From Gnetum montanum (lineage: Eukaryota; Streptophyta; Gnetopsida; Gnetales; Gnetaceae): DNA of 38,081 nt. Below are positions 9,962 through 21,048 of the stretch, in pieces; within the stretch, counting starts at the first letter, position 1; each line of letters starts with the position of its first letter. Below the pieces are notes generated by a model. The model was not told the DNA's origin and made no database searches. It was given only the letters and a program-made list of their open reading frames with translations. Location: NCBI GenBank assembly GCA_015680685.1, contig MNCI01014876.1, positions 1 to 38,081 of the forward strand. Reading direction: 5' to 3'. The translations under genes and the position numbers were made by a program.

Positions 9962-11011
9962 ATGTCGCCAGATGGTGGCTCCACTTCTTCTGATCCATTC
10001 TACGAGCTTCCTGATGATTTGTTTGAATCTATCACCCACGACATCTCTAGCAGGTATGTCTTTGCGCAAATTTTAGGCTACCTGCCCCGCTCTTCTAGCT
10101 TTTTGCATCATGTCAACTCTCTTTGGAAAGATCATGGTTTGATAGCTTCACATGTTCGATATTTATCTAATTCTTTTCTACTTGTTGAGTTTTTTAACTC
10201 AAAGATGGCCTCTGAAGCTCTTAGCATTAGTGTCTTTCACCATCATCATGCTTTATTGATTATTCGCAAGTGGACTGCTTCTCTCAACCCAACTTCTCCT
10301 AAATTTCAAGAAGTCCCTTGTTTTGTAGAGTTATCGAATCTCCCCTTGATTTTCGAAAGAGTTGAAAGGGATATTGTGTCTCGCCTTGGATTAATCAAAC
10401 ACACTGAATCCTTAGGTACACCTAGTGGCCTTCGCAGGACTCGATATATGATTGAAGTGGACTTAGACTCTCTTAAACGAGAACTTATTTTGCGTGTAGG
10501 TGGTATTAACTATATGCAAAAGGTGGTCTATTACAACCTTCCCAACTCTTATCACTGCTGCCACCAAGAGGGTCATATGTTTGTCTCATGCCCCTTTATG
10601 TTATGAAATAAGGCAGCGCAAGCATGATCACAATAATCCTTCCCTACTGATCCTAAGATTTCCTCTATTCGCAACAAGGCTCCTCCCACACCTAGGTCTC
10701 AAAGTAAGGTTACCAAAAAGCCACCTCCTCATGCTTCTTCATTAGCTAAGGGAAAACACCCATATGTTTTTATGGCTTCTAACAACCCTCCTATTGATGG
10801 TGATGGATTTTAAATAGTTCTCCTCAGTAGGAAACATCGGAGTATGCCTCTTACCAACGACGTTACACTTCAGTCCAACCAATCCACTCAAAATCTCTTA
10901 CTCACCCACAATTCCTTTACTGCCATTGATCACAACCAGGAAATGATTTCTTTAGACATTTTTAACTCTACAACTAGGGCGGGGGCCTCCTCCCCCTTCT
11001 CTAGATGTTAG
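9962..11011 (+). pseudogene. LINE ORF1 (nucleic-acid-binding, DUF4283-like, zinc knuckle)
   Basis: The frame opens with ATG at 9962 and is open for 214 residues to TGA at 10604. The middle (about residues 50-170) has the look of the DUF4283 region of plant LINE ORF1. Near residue 200 is a zinc knuckle, YHCCHQEGHMFVSC, whose first cysteine is replaced by tyrosine (TAT for TGT, a single G-to-A change). Past the stop, recognisable coding resumes in the same phase (TDPKISSIRNKAPPTPRS, then KKPPPHASSL) with a short stretch in another phase between, a further TAA near 10812, and a final TAG at 11009-11011. That stop overlaps the ORF2 start (ATGTTAG). ORF1 protein normally coats the LINE RNA; this copy is broken. 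Confidence 0.8.
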
Positions 11012-14000
11012 TCTATTCTTGGAATGTTCGGGGGCTCTCCAATCACCTCCGAACATGGGTGGTCGGTGCTTTTACTTGCTCTTGACCTTTGCTTCTTGAC
11101 TTCCTTCTCCTGCAAGAGGTTAAAATTTCTACTCTAGATGTAATTATTGCAGGCAATAGCATCCTACCTAACTCTATTTTCTTTTCCACAAATCATATTA
11201 CTAGTCAAGGTGGTGCAACCCTTATTATCAATAAATCCTGGTCTAACAAAATTCTCTCTCATGGTAGTCCACCTCTTTTGTTTGGGCTACTCTTCAAAGT
11301 GCTTCTGGTCCTTTCGGCATTTGTAATATTTATGCTCCCACTACTCCTTTCACTAGGGCTAGTGTTTGGCAGTCTCTCCTTCATAGTCTGCCTAACATTC
11401 CTTGGCTCTTTGGAGGTGATTTTAATATGATCGAACATCCTTATGATAAAGTTGGTGGAGCCTCTTCTCAACTTACCAGCCTCAAGCTTTCTAGTTGGAG
11501 TGATGTTAAGGAGCACTTTTGTCTCTCTGATGCTACCAACTCTAACGTGAATCGTGAAGGTTGGTTTACTTGGTCCAACCTTAGGATTGGTGTTGATCAC
11601 ATTTGTGAGCAACTTGATCGATTTTATTTCTCTAGTTATTCCTCATGGTTTTTTGATAGTCATGTTAAGGTCCACCTTGATGCTACCCTCTCAGACGACT
11701 TTCCAATTTCTCTCACTTTGACCTTTGGTTCTAAATCTTTAGCTCAACATCGCCAACTTCTTCACATGAATGCCTCTTTATTTCCTACTCCTTTTGGTAA
11801 AGGTCTTTTGACATCTCTTTGGAATGCATAGAGAAGGCCATCAGGGCATTTAGGTTGGATTGACTAGTGGTTACATGCCACTTCTCGTATTCGCAACTTT
11901 GCTCATTGGTTGGGCAAGCAATATGCTAAGAAACGTAGGTCTATTGAGGCGAATGTTAGTTTTGAATTGCAACAGCTTAACTCTACACTTCAACATGACC
12001 CTTTTAATGTTGCTCTTCAACAACAGCTAACTTATGTTCACTCAGTTAAACAAAAATGGGATATGTACTCTGTTAGAAGTGCTCTCATCAAGAGTCGTCT
12101 CAACTGGTTAAAAATTGAGGGAGAACCCTGTAAAGAGTTCTTCAAATTTTTAAAGGGTAGAGGTACTTTCCCAACTATAGAACGTTTGGAAGTGAATAGT
12201 CAACTTACCTCCGATCCTCATGTTATAAATGGTTTTCTTGAACAACATTTTCAATGCCTCTTTGTCTCTAATGGGTTTGATCAGGATGAGTTTGCTACTA
12301 ACTCAGATCACCTACCTAGTATTGTCCATAGCATTCACAATCATCTTCTCACTCAAGATATCTCTCTTTCTGAAATCAAGGCTGCTATGTTTAGCCTGGC
12401 CAATGATAAAGCCCCTGGTTTTGATGGCATCCCCATTGAGTTTTTTAAGAATAATTGGGATATTGTGGGTTCAAACCTCTCTTATGTTTTTGCAGAAGCC
12501 ATAAATCAACAGTCTCTCAGCCCTGAGTTAAATAGAGGTGTCATCTGTCTTATTCCTAAAACATGTGATCCTTCATTGATTAGTAACTGACGTCCTATCA
12601 CTCTCCTTAACTCTGTTTACAAGATTTTGGCTAAATGTCTTGCTAATAGACTGAAGCTAATTATCCCTCAGAGCATTACCCCAATGCAAACAAGATTTGT
12701 TAAGGTTAGGTATATTCTTGATAATGTTGTTGTAGCTTGGGAAGGTATGCAATGGGCTGAGGACTCCAATCAAAACATTGCTTTTTTTAAGCTTGATTAT
12801 GCTAAAGCATATGACAAAATTGAGTGGAAATTTGTTATTTCTTGCCTTCATAAATATGGTTTTCACATTAATTTTATTAAAATGGTGGAGACTCTTTTTG
12901 CCGACGCCAATGCCCTTATGGCTACTAATGCTGGCTTAACTAATTGCTTCAAGCTTGAGCGCTCTGTTAGGCAAGGTTGTCCTCTTTCTCCTTACCTCTT
13001 CATTCTTGCTGTGGACTTTTTGTGTCATGCTATTCATAAGGATAAGGAAAAAAATTTGCTTCAAGGTATTTTCATTGATCATAATGTTCCTTCTTTATTG
13101 AATATGCATTTTGCTGATGACTCATTCTTTATGATAAAAAATAATGCTCTTATTGCTGATCGTCTTTTTTATCGCATTGATCAATATTGTAGACTCTCTG
13201 GATCTCAGATTAATTGGTTCAAATCTTCTATCTTTTGCAACAAATAGGTTCAAGCTTGGGCGTTTTCTAAGTCTTGGCAATTTTTAGGAAAGGATCAATT
13301 TTTTATGCTTCTTGGCATTCCCTTTTCTTTTGGCGGATCATCCAAACCACTATGGGATGTCACTGTGAAGAAACTTGAACAAAAGCTTATTAAGTGGAAG
13401 GAAAAGAAGCTATCTATGGCTGGTAAATTTATTGTCTATAAGCATATTCTCCAAGCTACCCATGTGTATTACTCTTCTTGTTGGGCTCCTAGCATCTCTG
13501 CTTATCGTCGCATTGATCAACTAGTCAAACACTTTCTTTGGAACAACAGCCATACTAAGAAAGGATTTTGTTGGGTTGCTTGGAACGTCTGTACTTCTCA
13601 TAAAGAGGATGGCGGTTTGGGCCTCATTGATTGCTACAAAAAGGACATTGTGTTATGTGCCAAATGGATGGCCAAATGCTTATCAGGCTTTGAACCTTGG
13701 AAGCTTCTTTTCGTTAAACGCATACAGCTCGGGAAGCCCAAAGGTAGTAATTATTGGAATAATACTCATTTCCTTAACTGGATTCTTTTTCCCACTGGTA
13801 TTCCCATTTCTGGTTCTATTGTCATCAAACACATTTGGAAGGCATGGTGTTATCTCAGTCAGTTTTGGAACTTTAACACTATCACTATTTCTTCCTCTAC
13901 ACTTAATAAGTTTTCTCCTTGGTGGATTCCCATTCACAATGAACCTTGGGCCATTAAGCGCCCTCGTCTATGTAGCACTTGGGATAAGCTTGGCATCTCC

Positions 14001-14707
14001 TCCCTCTCCTCTCTTCGCATTCATAATCGTTGGATTACTTGGACTGAATGTCACCTTATTTATGGTATTAATGCTGCTCAAAAGTCTACCTTTTGTACGA
14101 TTTTGGATAGCTTGAACAAAAGTGTTGTTATTCAAGACTCCCTTGATGGTTTTTTAGATCTTTTTTGGATTTCTGGTCATCAAGTTTTTCCCTATCATTC
14201 TAAGCTTGTTTACTCTCTTATTAATTCCACTACTAATATTTGGCCTAGATTCAACCATCTTTGGCAAGTTAATCTCAATGTGCAGGTTTGGAAGCAACGT
14301 ATTTAGACTATTTGGACTACTCTTACTTCTTCAAAGATTCAGCATTTTCTGTGGTATCTGATTCACCAAGGTTTTTCTGTGGGTGTTCAGCGCTCTCATC
14401 TGGGGTTCCTGACCTGTGATGTCCTATTTGTCACAGGGAAGATGCATTTACTCACTGTTTTTTTTCTTGTCCCCTTGCTCATAGCTCTTGGATTTGGTGT
14501 GGCATGTTTTTACAAGGTTTTCGACCAAGCTTGGATGAGGTTCTTTTTGGTGACACTTCGCATCTTCAAGGCTCTTTGATTTATATCTGGTGTCGCCTTC
14601 GTCCCCTTATTTTCCATGCTATCTGGAAATTTCATTGTAACGTGGTTTTTCAATGTGATTCTCCTACTAATATTCTCTCCTTGTCTATTCAAGAAGACAT
14701 TGTTTAA
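11005..14707 (+). pseudogene. LINE ORF2: endonuclease and reverse transcriptase, broken
   Basis: I start it at ATG 11005 because SWNVRGL, the usual start of the endonuclease, follows at once. Endonuclease motifs are LLLQEVK (about 11106), NIYAPT and GDFN (about 11413). The catalytic SDH is SDD (CAC to GAC near 11697), so endonuclease activity would be lost even without stops. RT motifs: DKAPGFDGIP (about 12407), FKLDYAKAYDK (motif A, about 12787), RQGCPLSPYLF (about 12968) and FADD (motif C, about 13110); the aspartates are kept. A zf-RVT-like CPICHREDAFTHCFFSCP lies at 14420. In-frame stops are at 11083, 11829, 11865, 12588, 13245 and 14304; frameshifts are near 11270 and 14400. The frame ends with TAA at about 14705. 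Confidence 0.93.
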
Positions 14708-14924
14708 CAGCTAATGCTGCAGTTGAGCTCTTGAACTTTTTCTCTCCCGTTTTTCCTAATTTCTTGTAGGTTCTCCTCTTTTGAGGTGAGTTTTTCCCCT
14801 TTGGCTGTTAGTGTCTCCTTCTTTGAGACCTCTTCCTCTTTTTTGACCCTCTCTTTTATCCCCTTTGTACTATTTTTTTTCTCTATTAATTAAATTTATT
14901 TTTTGGGGTCCGACACCCCACCCC
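14708..14924 (+). other. LINE 3' UTR with terminal stem-loop
   Basis: A pyrimidine-rich 3' UTR ends in TATTTTTTGGGGTCCGACAC and CCCACCCCC. TGGGGT (14904-14909) can pair with ACCCCA (14915-14920) around a CCGAC loop. The target-site copy starts right after the C run. Confidence 0.6.
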
Positions 14925-14940
14925 CAAAAACTTTTTTTTA
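14925..14940. repeat. LINE target-site duplication, 3' copy
   Basis: CAAAAACTTTTTTTTA, identical to 9724-9739. Its A5 may partly belong to the LINE tail. Confidence 0.92.
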
Positions 14941-15558
14941 AAATTTGAAAACTATTTTATATAACATTGATAATTAGTGTAAACGCTGTGGAAATCCATG
15001 ACGGAGAAAAAAAAATCGATCCATAGAAAATGACGTGAGTAGCCAGAATAATCGCTAGAATGCAATGATTCTGATGAGGACGAGATTGCTGCTGGTTCAA
15101 TCTGTAACAAGTTGTCAGACTTTTTGACTTTTTTTCTTCTATGAATATCTCACTGTCAGTATAGGCTAGGTATAGGTAGCCGTAAACTTCGTGTTCTAAA
15201 TTCTAAGCGTACGAGGTACATGTAGGAAATTTCAAAGTAACCTTGCATCAATTTATTCAATTTTTGCTCTTTTACCCTGCAATCATGGTGCAGAAAGCCT
15301 TGGAATGAAGCTTGTATTATTTATTTAATTTCTTGTTTTTCAAAAAACTACCAACATGAAAACCAATTGATTTTAATGCTGGTAGTTTTTAATCTCATTG
15401 ATCTTAATCTCCTTGTGTAGCCAAATACATCGAGAAATGCAGAAATGAAAATGGAAGAATATTTAAGCAATCTTGTTCCTGTTATTACATGAAAGTTCTT
15501 TTAATCTCTTGGGTAGTGGTACTTGGAGAAAATCAATAGATGTCCCTCAGAACTGATT

Positions 15559-15700
15559 AGAAATTAGAATAATGCAATCTTCTTCTGTACTTTCACTAAC
15601 AAAAAACACTGCTCAACAACACTACCCTTAGAAATTAGAATAATGCAATCTTCTTCTGTACTTTCACTAACAAAAAACACTGCTCAACAACACTACCCTT
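15559..15700. repeat. Perfect 71-bp tandem duplication
   Basis: Units 15559-15629 and 15630-15700 appear identical, starting AGAAATTAGAATAATGCAAT and ending ACAACACTACCCTT. Lack of divergence suggests a recent event or an assembly duplication. Confidence 0.95.
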
Positions 15701-16024
15701 GGCTTGTTGCTTGGGGCCTCACGGAACTTTTTCTAAACACTTATGGTCTGTGAGAATATGCCTCCACGTTATTCAAACGTTTTTTTTTTTCAACTTTTAA
15801 AATGTTGAATGATTAATGAAATTATAAATGTTAAAAGTTTTCATTTTTAATGATTTTACAATTTTATAAATGTTACAAATGCAAGCATGCAGCATCAATC
15901 TCCAACCTTACCAACGCTTCCTGGGCTTAGGGCTTTAAACCTAACTTAAACCTAGTCTTTGCTCCCACTGGAGTGAAAAAAGACACAAATTCCCGTCTCT
16001 GCCAATTGAAATCATTCTTTTCTT

Positions 16025-16155
16025 TTGACTTTGACTTTCATGAAGAATAACAATATTCAATTTCCATTTTCCTTTCCGTGGGACCGTCACTGCTGGTCGA
16101 AATTTCCGTGTCTTTTTAGTTACAAATGATGTGTTGATTTGACTTTTGCTTGACC
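16025..16155 (+). promoter_or_regulatory. Cluster of W-box-like TTGAC(C/T) motifs
   Basis: TTGACT at 16025 and 16031, TTGACT at 16139 and TTGACC at 16150, with another TTGACT at 15124. TTGAC(C/T) is the WRKY factor core site (established knowledge). Removing the inserted element puts this cluster roughly 1.7 kb upstream of the LRR kinase fragment at 27800. The link is speculative since short motifs occur by chance. Confidence 0.25.
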
Positions 16156-16290
16156 GAGAATGCTCTAGTTTTTGCTTTTGTTTTCTTTTTAGTTCTTTAT
16201 AGACGCTTACCTACCAGCGAATTTACTTTAACGTTTATAAGAATTGATTCTTTAAAAATTGTTTTTGACTATTTTTTCCTTCCAAACTAG

Positions 16291-16320
16291 TAATAATAAT
16301 AATAATAATGATAATAATAA
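16291..16320. repeat. (TAA)n trinucleotide microsatellite
   Basis: TAATAATAATAATAATAATG followed by further ATAATAA units, one interruption. Confidence 0.9.
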
Positions 16321-17010
16321 GAGAGATACTTATCCAAAGTTCTTTTTTTATATTTTCTACATGTGATGTATTAAAAATGAACATGGAATTTAAGTGTATT
16401 AAAAATTTAAATTAATTTGTTTATAAGTTCATGGAGTCACTTTATTACTAAAAGTATGGCAAATAATGGTTATATAATACGTAAAGAATGAAACTAAGTT
16501 TAATTAATTATTTAAGTGGGATGATGCAAAAGAAAATGTTTTATTTCAGTTTTACTTTCTTTATAATTATTACATTTTAGCTATGCATAATTTAAGTTTG
16601 TTATAGTGAATTGATCAAGATAATTGGCTTCTTGTTGAGTTAGATGGCAATGGATATGACTTCAAAAGTTTTAAATGTTTTGACATTTGTTTTGCACCTT
16701 GGATGCATAGTGTATAGAAAGATGTCAATTGTCGTATTCGCATTCTCTTACTACTAGATCCTTGGGCCATTCTTTCCATCATATACTTTTCTATGCTATG
16801 CTCTATTTTAAATGATAGTTGTCTACATTGGTCTTTATTCAAGTTGGATTTCTAATAATTGACTAACTTTATGGGGAAAAGAATTCACCCTTGCATTTTT
16901 AGGTAGCTTGTTTGGGAGAGTTAGTTGTTAACTCTTGCAACTTGTGAATGGGTGTTGCAATTTGCAAAGATAATGAAAAATATCAACTAAAATACACTTT
17001 TAGTGATACC

Positions 17011-17015
17011 TCCCT
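17011..17015. repeat. Target-site duplication TCCCT, 5' copy
   Basis: TCCCT directly before the LTR start TGATAAATC; the same five bases follow the 3' LTR at 26934-26938. Confidence 0.85.
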
Positions 17016-17461
17016 TGATAAATCAAAAAATTTTAAGTCAATGATATCATATNACTACTTGGTAACCTAGTAGTACTATCACTTGGTACGCCTAGTAGTG
17101 AGGTACTTGGTAATCCCAGTAGTAGTTGCATGAAGTTTAAGGTGTGATCGGAATATTAGGACCAACTACTCATCGCATAGGCTAGTTTAGTTTTGTTTTA
17201 CTATTACTTAGGTTTAAAAACTTTTACTTTCACTTCATGTTTATTAGAAGCATAATGGCTAATACAACATTGATATCATATACCTCACCATGAGTTAAAC
17301 CATACGCATTGATTTTACTAACTTACATGGAAAGACAATGATCACAAACACTAACTAATTATTGGTATACTCACATTGCCTTATCTGCGGAGTTTGATCA
17401 GGATTGTGTGTGAACACTTGTATCTCGTATGATTGGGTGTTGGATACTCCACTGCTCATCA
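17016..17461 (+). repeat. 5' LTR of the complete family A copy, internally incomplete
   Basis: It starts TGATAAATCAAAAAATTTTA and ends CTGCTCATCA. The first 37 bp align with the start of the 3' LTR at 26032; then comes a single N at 17053, after which the sequence matches 26524 onward. About 450 bp present in the 3' LTR, including the TATA box, is missing at the N. Confidence 0.9.
17053..17053. other. Assembly gap (single N) inside the 5' LTR
   Basis: A lone N where about 450 bp of LTR should lie, judged from the 3' LTR. The true gap is therefore much larger than one base, or the missing part is a real deletion. Confidence 0.9.
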
Positions 17462-17479
17462 TTAGCACTGTTGCTGGAC
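17462..17479 (+). other. Primer-binding site, complete family A copy
   Basis: TTAGCACTGTTGCTGGAC directly follows the LTR. Compared with TGGCGCCGTTGCCGGGG it shows G-to-A and C-to-T changes plus a small deletion, the same pattern as in the two other copies. Confidence 0.7.
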
Positions 17480-17598
17480 ATAAGTCAATGTTATACTAAG
17501 TAATTAATTTTTCAAAGTTCGTTGTATCAGAACCTAACTCTGATCTTTACAACCTTAATAAAAAGCACACTTAACACAACCCATTAAGAAATGATAAC

Positions 17599-20500
17599 AT
17601 GGCTTCACATAATGATCAACTATCACCTACTAAGGAAACAAGAAGAAGTAGTGATAGAATTGCTAATGAAGAAGACTGAGGTATGCCAATGTAGACATGT
17701 ATTACTTATGCTCACACTGATCCATACCATCCATACTTCACCTTCATATTTTATTAGGACAGACAAATGAGGTGGAGAGATATCCAAGGCAACATAGTTC
17801 TATGTCTAGAATGTGCAACATCAAACATGCTACAAACTGATCTAAGATGAATGCACTTGGACTAGATTCAAGAAGGGTATCATGTGACTCAACACATGAC
17901 CAGACCCTACAAAGCTATAAGGAAGCAGATAAAAAGAGATGCCACTCTGGAAATCAAGCATGTTCATACCAAAGGGAAGCAAGCCAACACATCTGTTATA
18001 ATAGAAGAGGTTGATGTTGATAAGTTCATTTCAGAACAACTCCACCAGAAACATGAGGAGCCATCAAAGACACCTATCATCAAACTAGAAGAACTTGTTA
18101 AAGTCCAACTTCCCTCTACTCTGGTAGAGACACACAAGGGGGAGGCTGTTGTCTCAAGATACAAGCAAGACTCTAGGCTAAGGGATCCTGCTAAGTCCTA
18201 CAAGGAAACTCACAAGAGTCATGAAAGGAGAACCAGTTGACACCATTCTACTACTAACTCCTTTGCTTCATTATGATTATTAGAGGGCTATGATAGGAGA
18301 CAACACAAGTACTAAGATTTTGATAGGGAAAAGAGAAGAGCTCATGGTCATCATGATTGATACTCAAGATATTTTGATTTAGAAGATGAGGAGTATGAAA
18401 GAAGGGGACATAGAGAGAGAAGAGAGGATCAAGAGAGGCATGAGCATAGAAGGGTTCACCGCTACCTTAGAGCCTATGAACTTGATCATGATGATGAACC
18501 CCTTATGACAATCTAGAACATGATCAACATTCATGAAGTAGTGTACATACCAATCATGCATGTGCGAGATAGCCAAATCAAATGGCTAGATATGAATAAC
18601 ATGACCTAATTTGAAGGAGGTTACAACATTGATCCTTACCATCACCTTCAAGAACTCCATGATGCCTATGTCCTTGAAAACATAGAGAGTGATTGGAAAA
18701 AATTTAAGCTATTTCCTAGAATACTTGTGAAGGAAGCAAAAAGTTGGTATAGGTCACTGGAACCTAAATTCATTACATGCTAGAGTACCATGCTTGAAAT
18801 TTTCAATGACAAATATCAGACATATTCATGAGTATCAAACCTAAGAAAGCAAATCCAGAACTAGAAACAATGGACTCATGATACCCTTGATGCAGCAATG
18901 GGCAGATATTATTCACTATTATACAAATGCCTAGGTCATGGATTTTCATCAAAGGAATAGCTAATGCACATCATGGATGTGCTGAGAAGCAAAACAAGAG
19001 AGACCCTTGGGATTTATGCCTAGGGAAGATTATTAGAATTACCTATCCATCAGATTGAAAGACTTATCAATCAAGTCGAAAAAGAAAAAGGAGAACTCAG
19101 AAAAAGGGAATCAGCTAAAGAATACAATAGGGATCCATCAATTTGGAAAAGAGATGCATGGGTATGTGATATCCAAGAGGAAGAAATCTTGGGCTAGGTC
19201 ATCACGAAGGAGACACTATTGATTTAGAAATCTATTGTCAATGTAGTAGCATAAGTAGTGAAAATGTGGGATTTGGTAGATGAATGATGTACAAGAGCAC
19301 TAAAGATTGTGGAGGATAAGTAGAACAAACACTCAATAGAGGTAGAGATAAAAAGAAGAAGAAGGAATTTGGACAAAAGGACAAAGTTGCTTTAGTAGCT
19401 GGGTACTTAGACATCATTTCCATAGATGATGAAGGTTGCACCATGTGCTAGTATGAAAATCCTAAGCATTTTCGAGAAATTTGGGCATATGCACTTAACC
19501 CATGATTCATTCAAAATCAAATGCCCAAATAGTTATCTTATTCTCAAGGTAACTACAAATGAAAATCTCAAGCAACGTACTATCCTTGTGAAGCCTTGCC
19601 ACAATTGTAGGAGCACTACCATCAATAGTCACAGCAACTATAATCATGGGCCATGTCACTGTCATGCCAACAGTATTCATATTGACAACCTAATTCTTAT
19701 GGATACTATGTCCAGCGTCCTATCTGACCAACAAACACCACTATTTAAAATCCATAATATCATCCACCAGAATACTACCAACTGATACCACCAAGGACTA
19801 ATCCGAACTTACATATGCATCCACAAGTAGCTGATCTCTCAAATCCCAATCCAAATCCCTTGCCACTAGTGCCACCACCTACAATGTAGGGTGAACTTCC
19901 ATCACAACTGTAGAAGAAGAAGGATGCAAGGGTAGTAAATGTATGAATAGAAGATCTTACTAGCAATGCTAAGGGCCAAATAAAGAAACATCCTTTCTTT
20001 AGGACAAGTCCAAAGAAGGCTACTAGAATAGGAGCTTTATCAATATCTTCTCCTAAAATAGATTTTCTCACTGTTGACAAGCTTCCAGCATCATCAAGTT
20101 TAAAAATATAGACTATCATGCTTACTACAGTTCTTACCGATTGGCTTAAGGTAGGGCCACTCCCACAGAAGTGAATTGACCCAGGAGTTTCTTTAATCTA
20201 TCTATGGGTAGCTGGGAATCTATCGTGTAAAGCTCTACTAGACTCAGGTTCCAGAGTTAATTTAATTTCCTACGACACATATCAAACATGGAACCTACCA
20301 CCATTCAAAGAATGCAACATCAATGTGGAGCTTGTAGATCAATTTGTTGCCATTCCTTTGGGATAGATTAATGATGTAGTAACCATTGTCAATGGGTGGT
20401 CCTACCTAGTAGACTTCTTGATGATCGATGTGAAGGATACTGATAAGGAATGTTCAATCATCATGGGGAGGGCATGGCTTAGCACCATTGATGCTAGGCT

Positions 20501-20600
20501 AAACATGAGAGATTTATCTATGGAGATCTCTAAAGAGGATAAACATGGAGCCATCCATACACAAATAATTCCATGTGTAACTACTAAAAGAGAAGGGTGA
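17599..20600 (+). pseudogene. gag-protease polyprotein of the complete family A copy, broken
   Basis: The frame starts MASHNDQLSPTKE at 17599. The gag core at 18610-19100 has FEGGYNIDPYHHLQELHDAY, KFKLFPRILVKEAKSWYRSL and STMLEIFNDKYQ. Downstream are YYSLLYKCLGHGFSS and QIERLINQVEKEKGEL, a coiled-coil-like stretch. A frameshift near 19320-19345 moves the frame, continuing with DKVALVAGYLDIISIDDEG. The retropepsin is at about 20210-20600: ALLDSGSRVNLISYDTYQTW with the active-site DSG, then IMGRAWLSTIDARLNM, ending at TGA 20598. Many in-frame stops are present. Gag builds the particle and PR cleaves the polyprotein; neither could be made from this copy. The same layout appears at 34749-37787. 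Confidence 0.85.
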
Positions 20601-20760
20601 AATAGTGAACAAAACATTCAAAGTACTAACACAGACATCATAACAGTCCCTAGTAATAATGAAACGCAAATGTGTACAAAAAAAAAAGAGAGCAAAAGCC
20701 ACAAAATCAAAAGACACTACGTGGCCACTAACTGAGAACCTTAATTTGTCAAACATATGA

Positions 20761-21048
20761 ATGGATTCACATGAACCACTTACTAATTCCTATATGAAGA
20801 AAATGACTTCAACTAAGGACTTGGAAATGAAAATATTAACTCATAAACACATACCAGTAGGAAAGGAAAACAAGAACTTAGATGGTCAAAACTCAACTAT
20901 CATCAAGATCACATGGGATAATCATAAGAAAGTAAAAGCCCTAAGGATGGTAAGAGAATCACCCAAATTGTATGATCCAGGAGATTTGGGGAGCATTTTC
21001 CAAACACTTGCCCAAGAGTTTAGTCATGGGGGAGATGCCCTATCATGA
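20761..21048 (+). pseudogene. Short post-protease reading frame conserved in family A
   Basis: A 95-residue open frame, MDSHEPLTNSYMKKMTS to FQTLAQEFSHGGDALS, lies 160 bp after the protease stop in another phase. Its last 60 bp have an equivalent in the right copy just before the AGTCATGGGGGA motif at 34480-34491. It may be the original C-terminal part of the gag-PR polyprotein. I recognise no domain. The stop falls a few codons after the purine motif. Confidence 0.35.

Larger units (their letters stand above)
9740..14924 (+). mobile_element. Full-length L1-type LINE, coding capacity lost
   Basis: The 5185-bp insert is bounded by a perfect 16-bp target-site duplication. Order: 5' UTR with a 56-bp internal repeat, ORF1 (DUF4283-like region and zinc knuckle), ORF2 (apurinic endonuclease, reverse transcriptase, C-terminal zf-RVT-like cysteine motif), then a short 3' UTR. 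This is the standard plant L1 layout, working by target-primed reverse transcription. It is not 5' truncated, which is uncommon among LINE copies. At least six in-frame stops and two frameshifts in ORF2 make it inactive. The 3' end has a GC-rich stem-loop followed by C5 rather than a clear poly(A) tail. Confidence 0.95.
14941..17010. other. Host intergenic DNA left of the complete family A copy
   Basis: About 2 kb with no transposon coding recognised. It contains a recent 71-bp duplication (15559-15700), an AAT-type microsatellite and a group of TTGAC motifs. The short minus-strand open frame at 16615-16842 has no recognisable family. Before the element at 17016 inserted, this DNA joined directly to 26939. 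Confidence 0.55.

Noticed and set aside
16615-16842. 75-codon minus-strand open frame
   Set aside because: No recognisable domain, and length is unremarkable for AT-rich intergenic DNA.
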